From a virus: a DNA stretch of 37,444 bases. The stretch is taken from positions 1 through 37,444 of the IMG/VR virus record IMGVR_UViG_3300010885_061466; one strand, 5' to 3'. Under the pieces are notes generated by a model that worked only from the letters and a program-made list of their open reading frames with translations, ran no database searches and was not told where the DNA came from. Positions within the stretch are counted from its first letter, which is position 1. Every line of letters begins with the position of its first letter. Positions 23,711 through 31,874 of the stretch are shown here, one piece after another. The position numbers and the translations under genes are program-made.

Positions 23711-25588
23711 ATGATTCAATTTATAGAAGGAGAATTCTATACTGGACAGATAGAATTCTCAAAAAATGGAAATGCTTCCATTAATATCGACAACAAACAA
23801 GTTTTTATATACAAAAAAAATACACTTAACTCATTACATTTAGATACTGTTAGAGTTCAACTATTCAATGGTGAAAGAAAGATCGAGGCAAAAGTTGTAG
23901 AAGTTATATCAAGATTTAAAACTCAATTTGTTGGTCGAGTCCAAATAGGAAAAAAAACAACATTTGTTGTTCCTGATAATCCCAAAATTTATACTGACTT
24001 TTATATAAAAGGTGGCTTAGTTGCAAAAGATGGTCAGAAAGTGGTCGTTGAACTAACTAAGTGGGAAGAAACTAAATCCCCTCGTGGAAAAATTGTTAAA
24101 ATATTAGGAGATTCTGGTGATAATAACACCGAGATGAATTCTATTATGATAGAATATGGTTTACCTGTTGAATTTCCACAAGAAGTTATCAATGAGTCTG
24201 AATTAATATCTGAGGTTATATTTCCAAAAGAAATAGAATCTAGAAAAGATATGAGAGATGTGGTAACATTTACTATTGATCCAGTTGATGCTCGAGACTT
24301 CGATGATGCTCTTTCCGTTAAAATAATATCTAATAATAAATTTGAGATAGGAGTTCATATTGCTGACGTTGGTCACTATGTTAAACCAGGTACTAAATTA
24401 GATGATGAGGCTTTTAAGAGAGCCACTTCTGTTTATCTTGTTGATAGATGTGTTCCGATGTTACCAGAAAGATTAAGTAATGGAATATGTTCATTGAAAC
24501 CTAATGAAGATAGATTAGCTTTTTCTGTTGTATTGACTATTGATTCTGATGGTAAGATATTAGATAAGTGGTTTGGTAAAACAGTAATACATTCTGATAG
24601 AAGATTTGCTTATGAAGATGCTCAAGAAATAATAGAAGGAGCTGATGGTGATTATTCTAAAGAAGTTAGATTATTAAATACATTAGCTCAGAAAATTAGA
24701 AAAAAGAGAATTATGGATGGTTCGATTGAGATGGGTGGTATTGAAGTTAGATTTAAATTAGCAGATGATAATAAAAAACCAATAGGTGTTTATTTTAAAC
24801 ATCAAAAAGAGTCTAATAAACTTATTGAAGAGTTTATGCTATTGGCTAATAAATATGTTGCTAAATTATTAAATGATTCTCAATGGCATAATGTTTATAG
24901 AATTCATGATACTCCTAATATGGATAAACTACAACAACTAGTTAGTGTTTGTAATAACTTCGGGCATGATGTAAAAATAGAAGGAGAAGGAGATGAGTTG
25001 AAGAAATCAATTAATCAACTTTTATTGGATATTAAAGATACTCCTGAAGAAAATATGATAGAAACATTGGTGACAAGATGTATGTCTAAAGCCAAATATA
25101 CTACAAAAAATATTGGACACTATGGGTTAGGGTTTACTCACTATTCACATTTTACTTCTCCTATTAGAAGATATCCTGATTTAATTACTCATAGAATATT
25201 ATTTGATTATCTAAGTAAAAAGAATCAAGGAAATCCACAAAAAGTTGAAGAACAGGCTCAATGGTGTTCTGCTAGAGAACTTATTGCTGCGAAAGCTCAA
25301 AGAGATTCAATTAAATATAAACAAGCTGAGTATTTAATTGATAAATTGGGTAATGTATTTGATGGTATCATTTCTGGTGTTACTGATTGGGGAATCTATG
25401 TAGAACTAGTTGAAAGTAAGTGTGAGGGTATGATTAGATTTCAGTCTATTGGTAAAGTTAAAGTTGATTTAGAACATTATACTGTTACTGATGAGATTGG
25501 TAATAAAATTCGATTAGGTGATCCAATTAAAATTGTTGTTAAGTCGGTAGATTTGGAGAAAAAACAAGTTGACTTTACTATTTTCTAA
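23711..25588 (+). CDS. rnr: RNase R/RNase II-family 3'-5' exoribonuclease
   Basis: A 625-residue protein. Residues 1-135 contain OB-type cold-shock-like domains. The RNB catalytic domain (about 170-540) has IDPVDARDFDDALS with Asp at 190, 196, 198 and 199, the same spacing as the four catalytic Asp of E. coli RNase R. It also carries GVHIADVGHYV, LPERLSNGICSL and HFTSPIRRYPDL. A C-terminal S1 domain (GIISGVTDWGIYVEL) ends the protein. The Lys-rich tail of E. coli RNase R, which contacts SmpB-tmRNA, is absent. The enzyme degrades RNA processively, including structured RNA, and in bacteria removes non-stop mRNA during trans-translation. It is rare in phages. The next gene overlaps its stop (TAATG). 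Confidence 0.93.
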   Translation: MIQFIEGEFYTGQIEFSKNGNASINIDNKQVFIYKKNTLNSLHLDTVRVQLFNGERKIEAKVVEVISRFKTQFVGRVQIGKKTTFVVPDNPKIYTDFYIKGGLVAKDGQKVVVELTKWEETKSPRGKIVKILGDSGDNNTEMNSIMIEYGLPVEFPQEVINESELISEVIFPKEIESRKDMRDVVTFTIDPVDARDFDDALSVKIISNNKFEIGVHIADVGHYVKPGTKLDDEAFKRATSVYLVDRCVPMLPERLSNGICSLKPNEDRLAFSVVLTIDSDGKILDKWFGKTVIHSDRRFAYEDAQEIIEGADGDYSKEVRLLNTLAQKIRKKRIMDGSIEMGGIEVRFKLADDNKKPIGVYFKHQKESNKLIEEFMLLANKYVAKLLNDSQWHNVYRIHDTPNMDKLQQLVSVCNNFGHDVKIEGEGDELKKSINQLLLDIKDTPEENMIETLVTRCMSKAKYTTKNIGHYGLGFTHYSHFTSPIRRYPDLITHRILFDYLSKKNQGNPQKVEEQAQWCSARELIAAKAQRDSIKYKQAEYLIDKLGNVFDGIISGVTDWGIYVELVESKCEGMIRFQSIGKVKVDLEHYTVTDEIGNKIRLGDPIKIVVKSVDLEKKQVDFTIF

Positions 25589-26025
25589 TGGAAAAGACAT
25601 TCGAGATAGAATTATTTAATAGTAAGATAGATGACTATGAGGATATTCTATCAAGATTTTCAAATTGGAAAGAAAATAAAAGAGAAATAAATCTTACTCA
25701 ATTACTAGAGGATGGTAAGAAAATTGAATTTCAAGTCGAGATTCCAAATAACCATAGTGTTTTATATGTTAGTGCTTCTGATGATTTTGATGTTGCTATT
25801 ACAAGTCTTGTGAATGTGTGTTCGGTGATACAAAAGATGACGTTTGTAATCCAAAACAACAAAGTTCTTAAATTAAATGTTGAAATAAAGTTATTGACAA
25901 CTAAATGGGGAAAAATAATATCAAACCTATTAGAATCAGGTATAGATTTAAAACTTCATCAACATAAAAATATAGAAGAAAAAATAGATAATTTTTATTT
26001 TCAATTTCCTAAACAAGTAGCATGA
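25588..26025 (+). CDS. Hypothetical protein, 145 aa
   Basis: It starts within the RNase R stop codon, so is likely co-translated. Mixed alpha/beta, moderately charged (EKTFEIELFNSKIDDYEDIL at the start), with no motif or membrane segment that I recognise. It could be a partner of the nuclease, on context only. Confidence 0.5.
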   Translation: MEKTFEIELFNSKIDDYEDILSRFSNWKENKREINLTQLLEDGKKIEFQVEIPNNHSVLYVSASDDFDVAITSLVNVCSVIQKMTFVIQNNKVLKLNVEIKLLTTKWGKIISNLLESGIDLKLHQHKNIEEKIDNFYFQFPKQVA

Positions 26026-26459
26026 ATTTCATAAATGTAAAAACAAAATCTACTCAGAGTGAAATCAATGAGATTTTATTTACTATGTCTGTGTCTGATG
26101 TAAAAAGGATAGAAAATTTATACTCAAGTTTTGATTTTGTTGAATACACAGATGATAATGATTTAGAATGTATGTTTTGTGTTATTGATGATTATCATCT
26201 ATCTAAATTATCTGAATGTTATAAAGGATTTTCTATAAATTTTGAGTTTGTTGATTTAACTAAAGAAGTATTCTATGATATTCCTTTTAGAATTACTTAT
26301 AAGAATCAATTTAAAAAGCCTATTGTATCAAGAGTAATAAACTTAATTAGTGAATTTAAATTCAATTATACTGATATTGATATAGTTCTTGATAAGATAA
26401 ACGAAAGAGGTATAGATTCACTAACTGATTTTGATAAAAATGTCTTAGAGAGTTTTTAG
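26022..26459 (+). CDS. Hypothetical protein with DUF6576-like helical end
   Basis: A 145-residue acidic protein whose start overlaps the previous stop (ATGA). The C-terminal segment (VLDKINERGIDSLTDFDKNVLESF, residues 121-144) resembles the short helical motif 'ILDKI.E.G.DSLT..EK..L' found at the ends of several Bacteroidota proteins. The remainder is unknown. It converges with the portal gene and their stop codons overlap (26456-26459). Confidence 0.5.
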   Translation: MNFINVKTKSTQSEINEILFTMSVSDVKRIENLYSSFDFVEYTDDNDLECMFCVIDDYHLSKLSECYKGFSINFEFVDLTKEVFYDIPFRITYKNQFKKPIVSRVINLISEFKFNYTDIDIVLDKINERGIDSLTDFDKNVLESF

Positions 26460-28156
26460 AACTCAAATTCTCCTCCGCCTTCTGCTTCTCCACCGCCTTC
26501 TGCTGGTGGTGTTTCTGCTGGTGCTTCCCCACCCTCTGCTGGTGCTTCTCCACCTTCTGCTGGTACTTCTCCACCTTCTGCTGGTACTTCTCCACCTTCT
26601 GCTGGTGCTCCTCCTTCTGCGGTAGCTGCGGCAGCTATATTCGATGCGTCTTTTGTCCAGTATTTTTGATTTTCGGCTTTATCTTCAGGTGTCAATTTAA
26701 ATATCTTATCCATAATCCATTCAATATGGAAGTAAGGTTTCTCTCCGTTCATTACACCAAGTAAAGTTCCTACGATTTCAGATTTCTTTGTTAGATTGTT
26801 TAATTTCTTCCACTCCTCGAATACCTGATTTGTGTAGAATTCTACATCAATTTGATTCATAAGCATCTCATCATCCTTCAGTTCAGGAAATTCAATTAAC
26901 AGTTGAAGTCTAATTGGTTTAACAATTATTTCTTTAAAATTGGCTCTTAATCTACTAACAAAGTTGTGAAATTTAATCTCATCTCTTGTCATCTCAGCTG
27001 CGTCTGTTATAAGATTACCACCACCGTTATCACCTTCAAATCTACTTATTGGAATTTTAGATGCTCTTTTAAGAGCTTTATAAAACCAAGATAACATAGT
27101 TTCATCATTTAAGTCGTGTCCTTGTGGAGATACTAATTCCATATTAGGTGTACCACCGTCTCCTTCTGGAAACCAAATTTGTTTGTTATATGGTAAGTGT
27201 TTAGCTCCGTTAATTTGTAAAGTACCTAAAGACTCATCCCATTCTACTTCTTCTGAATAATCGTGTATTAGTTGACCAATTTGTTCTTCAGCTCTTTGTC
27301 TTGATAAACCTTTAATTGGAATAGTAAATTTCTGATAAACAGTTGCGTTTATGATGTTAAACATAATTCTTGTTTGTTCAAGAATTTTTAATTGGTTATA
27401 AGGTTTTATTAGTCCCTCTACATAAGATGTCTCAGAATAGTCATTCTGAGTTGAATATGAAATATAAACAATTTGTGAATCTAAAAATATTCTTCTTAAT
27501 TGAGGATCCTCAGGAAATTGAATCCAAAGATGTCCTATCGCTGGTTCATAAGCTGGAACTAAAGTCTCAGGTCTTAATCTGTTAAATCCGATTATATTTT
27601 TCTTTTTATCATCATAGATTATCTCTATTGCTAAATAACCATCAATTAAAAAGTCTCTCATCATTGACCAAGCGGTAATGTTATCTGAGAATCCGTATTT
27701 GTTGTATATTTTCTCGAAGTATTCTTGGTATTTATCCTTTATTTCTTGAGAATAGTCTGATGATAATGCTTTTGGTGAACAAAAGTCTCTATCATCGTTG
27801 TAAACAATTGATTCATCAGTTAGTGTTGATACGAAGTCTCTAATCTCATCTTTAATGGAATATTCTCTTAGGATTCTTCTTTTATCAGCATATGATTTAT
27901 CAAGGTAGGGAATTGATTTTCTGTTTAATACGGATGATACTGCTCTTTGTGAAAAGAAATCGTACATACTATTTCCTTTCGATGCGTAAGGATCTTCATT
28001 TATACCAATACCTACTTGATTTCTGATGATCATATCATCATAATTCATTCCATAATTAGAAAGAGTTCTTAGAATTCTACTAAAAAGACCTCTATTCTCT
28101 ATGGCTGAATTCATAGTAAGACTAGAATTCATTCCGGATTCGTTGTATGTTGCCAT
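26456..28156 (-). CDS. 20: Portal vertex protein, T4 gp20-like
   Basis: A 566-residue protein, close to T4 gp20 (about 524). Recognisable blocks are YADKRRILREYSIKDEIRDFVS, DFCSPKALS, AWSMMRDFLIDGYLAIEII, GFNRLRPETLVP and GGNLITDAAEMTRDEIKFHNFV, plus a clip/stem region with LLIEFPELKDD. The dodecameric ring forms the DNA entry and exit channel and the tail attachment site. Residues 514-566 are a disordered Pro-Ala-Glu-Gly tail absent from T4. An AT-rich box lies 25 bases upstream. It is adjacent to gp4 and an unknown virion-like gene, separate from the capsid operon. Confidence 0.9.
   Translation of the reverse strand: MATYNESGMNSSLTMNSAIENRGLFSRILRTLSNYGMNYDDMIIRNQVGIGINEDPYASKGNSMYDFFSQRAVSSVLNRKSIPYLDKSYADKRRILREYSIKDEIRDFVSTLTDESIVYNDDRDFCSPKALSSDYSQEIKDKYQEYFEKIYNKYGFSDNITAWSMMRDFLIDGYLAIEIIYDDKKKNIIGFNRLRPETLVPAYEPAIGHLWIQFPEDPQLRRIFLDSQIVYISYSTQNDYSETSYVEGLIKPYNQLKILEQTRIMFNIINATVYQKFTIPIKGLSRQRAEEQIGQLIHDYSEEVEWDESLGTLQINGAKHLPYNKQIWFPEGDGGTPNMELVSPQGHDLNDETMLSWFYKALKRASKIPISRFEGDNGGGNLITDAAEMTRDEIKFHNFVSRLRANFKEIIVKPIRLQLLIEFPELKDDEMLMNQIDVEFYTNQVFEEWKKLNNLTKKSEIVGTLLGVMNGEKPYFHIEWIMDKIFKLTPEDKAENQKYWTKDASNIAAAATAEGGAPAEGGEVPAEGGEVPAEGGEAPAEGGEAPAETPPAEGGGEAEGGGEFEF
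26513..26605 (-). repeat. 21-bp repeats encoding PAEGGE(V/A) in the portal tail
   Basis: Four consecutive seven-residue units of PAEGGEV or PAEGGEA in the portal C-terminus (residues about 518-548), followed by degenerate Gly/Glu-rich sequence ending in GGGEFEF. The tail is acidic and low-complexity, probably flexible and prone to copy-number change. Confidence 0.85.
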
Positions 28157-28181
28157 TTATTAACTAAGGTATAAATTTAGA

Positions 28182-28193
28182 TTATATATTAAA
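28182..28193 (-). promoter_or_regulatory. AT-rich box before portal gene
   Basis: It reads TTTAATATATAA on the minus strand, 25 bases before the portal ATG. Identical to the boxes at 17911, 18317, 35412 and 35844. Confidence 0.45.
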
Positions 28194-28212
28194 TTTTAAA
28201 TGTCTCTCCAAA

Positions 28213-28905
28213 CTATCTACCATATTTGATTTGACTGTTTCTTATTCTTTTAATGTGGTTTGATAAAACATTATATTTGTCTGTTAATTCTTTATTTACA
28301 TCATACCATTCACTTATATTACTTATCATAAGCTCTTTATGTCTCTCTTCTTTTGTAGAGATTTTAGCTTGCCATATAGTAATTAGTTTTTTCGGATCAT
28401 AAACATTTTTAGGATGTTGTGAATATAGAAATCTTGGTAATATCTCTAAGTTTATTTTATGAACTAAAGCTATTTGTATTGAATTGAACTCCATGAGAGC
28501 ATACTCAAATCCTAGTCCTTTTAATTCGTTATACATTCCCTCATAGGAAACTTTAAGAGGTGTGTCTTTTTCTATATCTTCATCTCTTATGTACTTATCA
28601 AAAATAGCAACTCTGATTTCAAGTGGTATAAAGTTGAAGTTTACGCAGTATAGTACTATTTTATTGGAGAATTTTTTACTCGACGCTACAAAAACTGGAG
28701 ACCATTTCATCCAATTTGAGTCATCTTTGTAGTGTAGAAAGTAAAAATTACCTTCTTTAATATTTTTTACTGGCATATTTTTTACCAAATCATCACTTTG
28801 TTGATATTTCTCATAAAGAAAAAGAGAGTTATTTCTAAAATTATCTTCTATCCCATTACCATGTACTAATAGACTTAGTTTTACTCTTTCGTATAAATCA
28901 CCCAT
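28213..28905 (-). CDS. Conserved-looking virion-associated hypothetical protein
   Basis: A 230-residue soluble protein. It contains an aromatic-rich core (GNFYFLHYKDDSNWMKWSP, then VLYCVNFNFIPLEIRVAIFDKYI) suggesting a compact beta domain, and a charged helical C-terminus (ELTDKYNVLSNHIKRIRNS). It lies between portal and gp4, divergent from gp4 and upstream of the portal on the same strand, so a structural or packaging role is likely. I cannot assign it to a T4 gene. Confidence 0.5.
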   Translation of the reverse strand: MGDLYERVKLSLLVHGNGIEDNFRNNSLFLYEKYQQSDDLVKNMPVKNIKEGNFYFLHYKDDSNWMKWSPVFVASSKKFSNKIVLYCVNFNFIPLEIRVAIFDKYIRDEDIEKDTPLKVSYEGMYNELKGLGFEYALMEFNSIQIALVHKINLEILPRFLYSQHPKNVYDPKKLITIWQAKISTKEERHKELMISNISEWYDVNKELTDKYNVLSNHIKRIRNSQIKYGR

Positions 28906-28944
28906 ATGTTGGAAGTATTTTATTTATATATAAAAATAAAAGCA
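28906..28944. promoter_or_regulatory. Compact divergent promoter region
   Basis: Thirty-nine bases separate two divergent starts (28905 minus, 28945 plus). The core TTTATATATATAAAAA is near-symmetric and resembles the AT-rich boxes of other genes, so it could fire in both directions. Confidence 0.4.
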
Positions 28945-29472
28945 ATGCTTAATTCTAAACCAAATAACTCTAATTATAATCAAGGAAACTACATACCAAA
29001 GTTTAAAGATAAAGTCATTAAACTAAACACACAAGGTGGTGTTTATTTTAGAAGTTCTTGGGAGAAAAAGATTATGACTTGGTTAGATAATAATTCAAAG
29101 ATTACCAAATGGGGAGCTGAGTGCATGAGAATACCTTATCAAATGACACATTTTGAGAATGGAGATTCAAAAGTTAAAGAACATTGTTACTATCCTGATT
29201 TTTACTATGAGATGAGATTAGAGGATGATAGACTTAAACAGGTTGTTATTGAGGTGAAACCTATGAAAGAGTATAAAATGGTACAAGACTTAAATGAAGG
29301 TAGATTGACAGTTCCTGATAAAGGATTAAAAAAACTTAAAAACTTTGAGTATGATTTAAAGATGGCCTATAAAAATAAAAATAAATGGGAGACAATGATA
29401 AATTGGTGTAATAAAAAGGGATATGAGTTTATCATTATTACTGAGCTTCACTTAAAGAAATTTAGTGTCTAA
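28945..29472 (+). CDS. 4: Head completion protein, T4 gp4-like
   Basis: About 175 residues. The T4 gp4 core is clear: VYFRSSWEKKIMTWLDNNSK, TKWGAECMRIPYQ, CYYPDFYYEMRL and VVIEVKPMKEY, matching T4 YRSNWEKFFFEWLDKNPE, AWGSE, YFMDIW and FFIEIKPKKE. The D and E-x-K positions (YPDF ... IEVKP) have the layout of a PD-(D/E)xK-like nuclease fold. In T4, gp4 completes filled heads before tail joining. I prefer the ATG at 28945, just after the AT-rich box, to the in-frame ATG at 28906, which would place that box inside the gene. It converges with the next gene, overlapping by 11 bases. Confidence 0.88.
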   Translation: MLNSKPNNSNYNQGNYIPKFKDKVIKLNTQGGVYFRSSWEKKIMTWLDNNSKITKWGAECMRIPYQMTHFENGDSKVKEHCYYPDFYYEMRLEDDRLKQVVIEVKPMKEYKMVQDLNEGRLTVPDKGLKKLKNFEYDLKMAYKNKNKWETMINWCNKKGYEFIIITELHLKKFSV

Positions 29473-29821
29473 ATATTTCTATAAAAATTTGAATCATTAA
29501 TATTATATAGAATGGTGGTGTTAATCTAAACCAAATAGAAGCTAACTTTTTATTTATATGGTATATTGGAATTCTTATCAAAACTATTCCTAACATAATT
29601 AGGAATGTATATTTCATTGGTGTGAATAAACCAACTACTAACCACATCCAGAAAAGAACTTTTGTGATATAATAAACTAAATCTACTTTTGAGTTTCTAT
29701 CTCTTTCTGTAAATCTTTTATCCAATCTTTCGTAATTCAGTAAATAATAAATATTACTCCATACGAATAATAGTGATAGTGTGTATATTATGATGTTAAT
29801 CATTTTCTGTAATAATTTCAT
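29462..29821 (-). CDS. Predicted small membrane protein
   Basis: A 119-residue protein with three or four hydrophobic helices: INIIIYTLSLLFVWSNIYYL near the N-terminus, VLFWMWLVVGLF near residue 60, FLIMLGIVLIRIPIYHI, and FYIILMIQIFIEIF at the end. Short charged loops (ERLDKRFTERDRNSK) separate them. It lacks a cleavable signal. It overlaps the upstream gene by 26 bases. It is possibly an inner-membrane host-interaction protein; the function is unknown. Confidence 0.6.
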   Translation of the reverse strand: MKLLQKMINIIIYTLSLLFVWSNIYYLLNYERLDKRFTERDRNSKVDLVYYITKVLFWMWLVVGLFTPMKYTFLIMLGIVLIRIPIYHINKKLASIWFRLTPPFYIILMIQIFIEIFRH

Positions 29822-30095
29822 TCATATTCACTAAGTTATTTAATTCATATTCTTCTAATATAATGGTTTTTTTATCCAAAAGTATATTAAAGATAGAATC
29901 ATTTATAAAAGCCTCTACTTCACTCCCCGATATTCTTTCGTATCTGTTAGGAATTTGATTTGAGTCTCTACCAGCATATATTCTATTAACATACTCATTT
30001 CTTTCTTTAGTATCTATGTGTAATGTTCCTCCAATCGGTAAAATATTATTATCAATACTTGACTCTTCCCAGATTTGTAAAATAGCTTTATTCAT
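29796..30095 (-). CDS. Hypothetical protein, 99 aa
   Basis: A small acidic protein (AILQIWEESSIDNNILPIGG at the start, helix with EEYELNNLVNMNEII at the end). No known motif. It lies upstream of and overlaps the membrane-protein gene, so the two probably form a unit. The 76 bases before the glutamine synthetase gene must hold divergent start signals. Confidence 0.45.
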   Translation of the reverse strand: MNKAILQIWEESSIDNNILPIGGTLHIDTKERNEYVNRIYAGRDSNQIPNRYERISGSEVEAFINDSIFNILLDKKTIILEEYELNNLVNMNEIITEND

Positions 30096-30171
30096 AGTGA
30101 AAAAATTTACTAAATATATGGTTGGTGATAAACAAAGTTTACTTTATTTAATAAAATAAAAAAAACGATAT

Positions 30172-31272
30172 ATGAAAATTAAATTAGAGTACATTTGGTT
30201 AGATGGGTCTGAGCCCCAACAACTCAGGAGTAAAACTAAAATTGTTGATAATGTGGATTCAATGACACCATCTGACTATTCTGTTTGGTCATTTGATGGA
30301 AGTTCAACATTACAAGCAAAAGCCGGAAAAGGTGAAAACACTGACTGTTTATTGAAACCTGTATTTGTGACATATGATCCATTTAGAAAAGGTCCAAACA
30401 AATTAGTTTTTTGTTCTGTATTGAATCCGGACGGAACACCACATTCATCAAATATGAGACACAAATTGGCTCAAAAAACATCTGAACTTGGTTTAAATAA
30501 ACTTGAAAAGTCAGAATCGCCATGGTTTGGTTGGGAACAAGAATATACTCTTACTCATAAACCTGAGGTTCCATTTGGAATAGGAGAAGGTATTCCATTA
30601 GGATTCACTTTAGATCCACACTCAGGATATTTATCAAACACACCAAGACCACAAGGTGATTACTATTGTGGTATCGGAGCAGACTCTGTGGTTGGTAGAG
30701 AAATCGTAGAAGAACATATGAGTATGTGTATGGAAATCGGATTGGAAATTTCTGGAATCAATGCTGAAGTTTTATTAGGACAATGGGAGTATCAAATTGG
30801 TCCAGTAACACCACTGAATGGATCTGACCAAATGTGGGTTTCGAGATATATTCTACAAAGAGTTGCTGAAAAATGGAATACAAATGTGTCTTTCCATCCT
30901 AAACCGTTAAAGGGTGATTGGAATGGAACTGGATGTCATGTTAATTTCTCTACTAAAGAAATGAGAGAAGAAGGTGGATTAGATATCATCAAAGAAACTA
31001 TGTCAAAATTAGAAGAAAATCATAACAAACACATTGAGGTTTATGGACTTTTCAATGATATGAGATTGACTGGAGAACATGAAACATCTTCAATTCATGA
31101 TTTTAGTTATGGATTTAGCACAAGAGACACTTCAATTCGTATTCCAGCTCAATCAATCGTTGAAGGAAAAGGATATTTTGAGGATAGAAGACCATCATCA
31201 AACTGTGATCCTTATTTAGTTGCTGAAAGAATGTTACAAACTGTTTATTCTGAAGTTGAAACTGAAGCTTAA
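30172..31272 (+). CDS. glnA: Glutamine synthetase type II (eukaryote-type)
   Basis: A 366-residue full-length GSII. Motifs in order are WSFDGSSTLQA (about 39-49), DPFRKGPNKLVFC, WFGWEQEYTL (E122/E124 metal ligands), YYCGIGADSVVGREIVEEH, INAEVLLGQWEYQIGP (E199/E206), GDWNGTGCHVNFSTKEMRE (ATP/Glu site, H256) and GYFEDRRPSSNCDP. All key residues known for the family appear present, so it is probably active, making glutamine from glutamate, ammonia and ATP. Flavobacteria carry GSII-like enzymes, so a host origin is plausible. It is transcribed alone between minus-strand genes with its own terminator. It may support nucleotide synthesis in infected cells. Confidence 0.95.
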   Translation: MKIKLEYIWLDGSEPQQLRSKTKIVDNVDSMTPSDYSVWSFDGSSTLQAKAGKGENTDCLLKPVFVTYDPFRKGPNKLVFCSVLNPDGTPHSSNMRHKLAQKTSELGLNKLEKSESPWFGWEQEYTLTHKPEVPFGIGEGIPLGFTLDPHSGYLSNTPRPQGDYYCGIGADSVVGREIVEEHMSMCMEIGLEISGINAEVLLGQWEYQIGPVTPLNGSDQMWVSRYILQRVAEKWNTNVSFHPKPLKGDWNGTGCHVNFSTKEMREEGGLDIIKETMSKLEENHNKHIEVYGLFNDMRLTGEHETSSIHDFSYGFSTRDTSIRIPAQSIVEGKGYFEDRRPSSNCDPYLVAERMLQTVYSEVETEA

Positions 31273-31286
31273 TATAAATAATAAAG

Positions 31287-31315
31287 AAAAAACCACTCAA
31301 ATGAGTGGTTTTTTT
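31287..31315 (+). terminator. Terminator of glutamine synthetase gene
   Basis: AAAACCACTCA, a two-base AA loop and TGAGTGGTTTTTTT form an A/T-flanked hairpin 15 bases after the stop. It is also positioned to act on the converging gp55 transcript. Confidence 0.85.
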
Positions 31316-31370
31316 ATTTTAAATATGTTTTGAATTTTTTACTTTTGTTTCTTCTGTTTTAAGATTGATA

Positions 31371-31736
31371 TTAGAGTGAGTGTAGTCCCATTCCGTCATT
31401 CGATCCTTCTATTGAGATTAATTTAATTAGGTGGTCGTTATCACCTTTTTTCTTATAAAGTTCGTTATAACCTTTTGCTATACCTCTCTTAAATACTTCT
31501 GTGAAATAAGCAAATGCGTTAACTGATTTATCTTCGTTAAAATTGTACCAGTTTTGGAACATATCTAATAAACCCGATTGGTAACAATCTAACTTATCAT
31601 CGTTAGACCAATATCTCATTTTTTTTATCGTCTTTTTAGCTAGTAGTTCTAACATTTTTTCTGCGTTTCTTGTTAGTTTTCCTTGTGCTTTAGATATTAT
31701 TACTTCAACATAAAGGTCTTTGTTATTTAAATACAT
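31371..31736 (-). CDS. 55: Late transcription sigma factor, T4 gp55-like (short)
   Basis: A 121-residue protein. The N-terminus MYLNNKDLYVEVIISKAQG aligns with T4 gp55 (YVNNKELLQAIIDWK). A sigma-region-2-like core follows: CYQSGLLDMFQNWYNFNEDKSVNAFAYFTEVFKRGIAKGYNELYKKK, which matches the gp55 pattern 'GI.....NFDE.K..NPHAYITQ..FNAFVQRIKKE' (broken here by spacing). T4 gp55 has about 185 residues, with a C-terminal sliding-clamp-binding motif. This one stops soon after the core (GMGLHSL), so clamp coupling may differ. It would direct host RNA polymerase to late promoters such as the AT-rich boxes listed here. Confidence 0.7.
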   Translation of the reverse strand: MYLNNKDLYVEVIISKAQGKLTRNAEKMLELLAKKTIKKMRYWSNDDKLDCYQSGLLDMFQNWYNFNEDKSVNAFAYFTEVFKRGIAKGYNELYKKKGDNDHLIKLISIEGSNDGMGLHSL

Positions 31737-31793
31737 TAATTTAGCATTTATTTTTTGTAAGAGACTGAACTCTTTTTTGGGAATGCTTTCATG

Positions 31794-31805
31794 TTATATA
31801 TTAAT
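31794..31805 (-). promoter_or_regulatory. AT-rich box upstream of gp55-like gene
   Basis: On the minus strand it reads ATTAATATATAA, 57 bases before the ATG, which would give this gene a longer leader than most others in the window. Confidence 0.35.
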
Positions 31806-31828
31806 TAACTAAAAAAGTTTTAAAAATA

Positions 31829-31858
31829 AAAAATCCTCAAATTTCTTTGAGGATTTTT
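31829..31858 (-). terminator. Intrinsic terminator with GAAA loop (minus sense)
   Basis: AAAAATCCTCAAA, loop TTTC, TTTGAGGATTTTT form a perfect 13-base stem. It lies just downstream of the minus-strand gene at 31875-33158 and isolates it from the gp55-like gene. Confidence 0.85.
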
Positions 31859-31874
31859 TAATATCTAATTAAAA

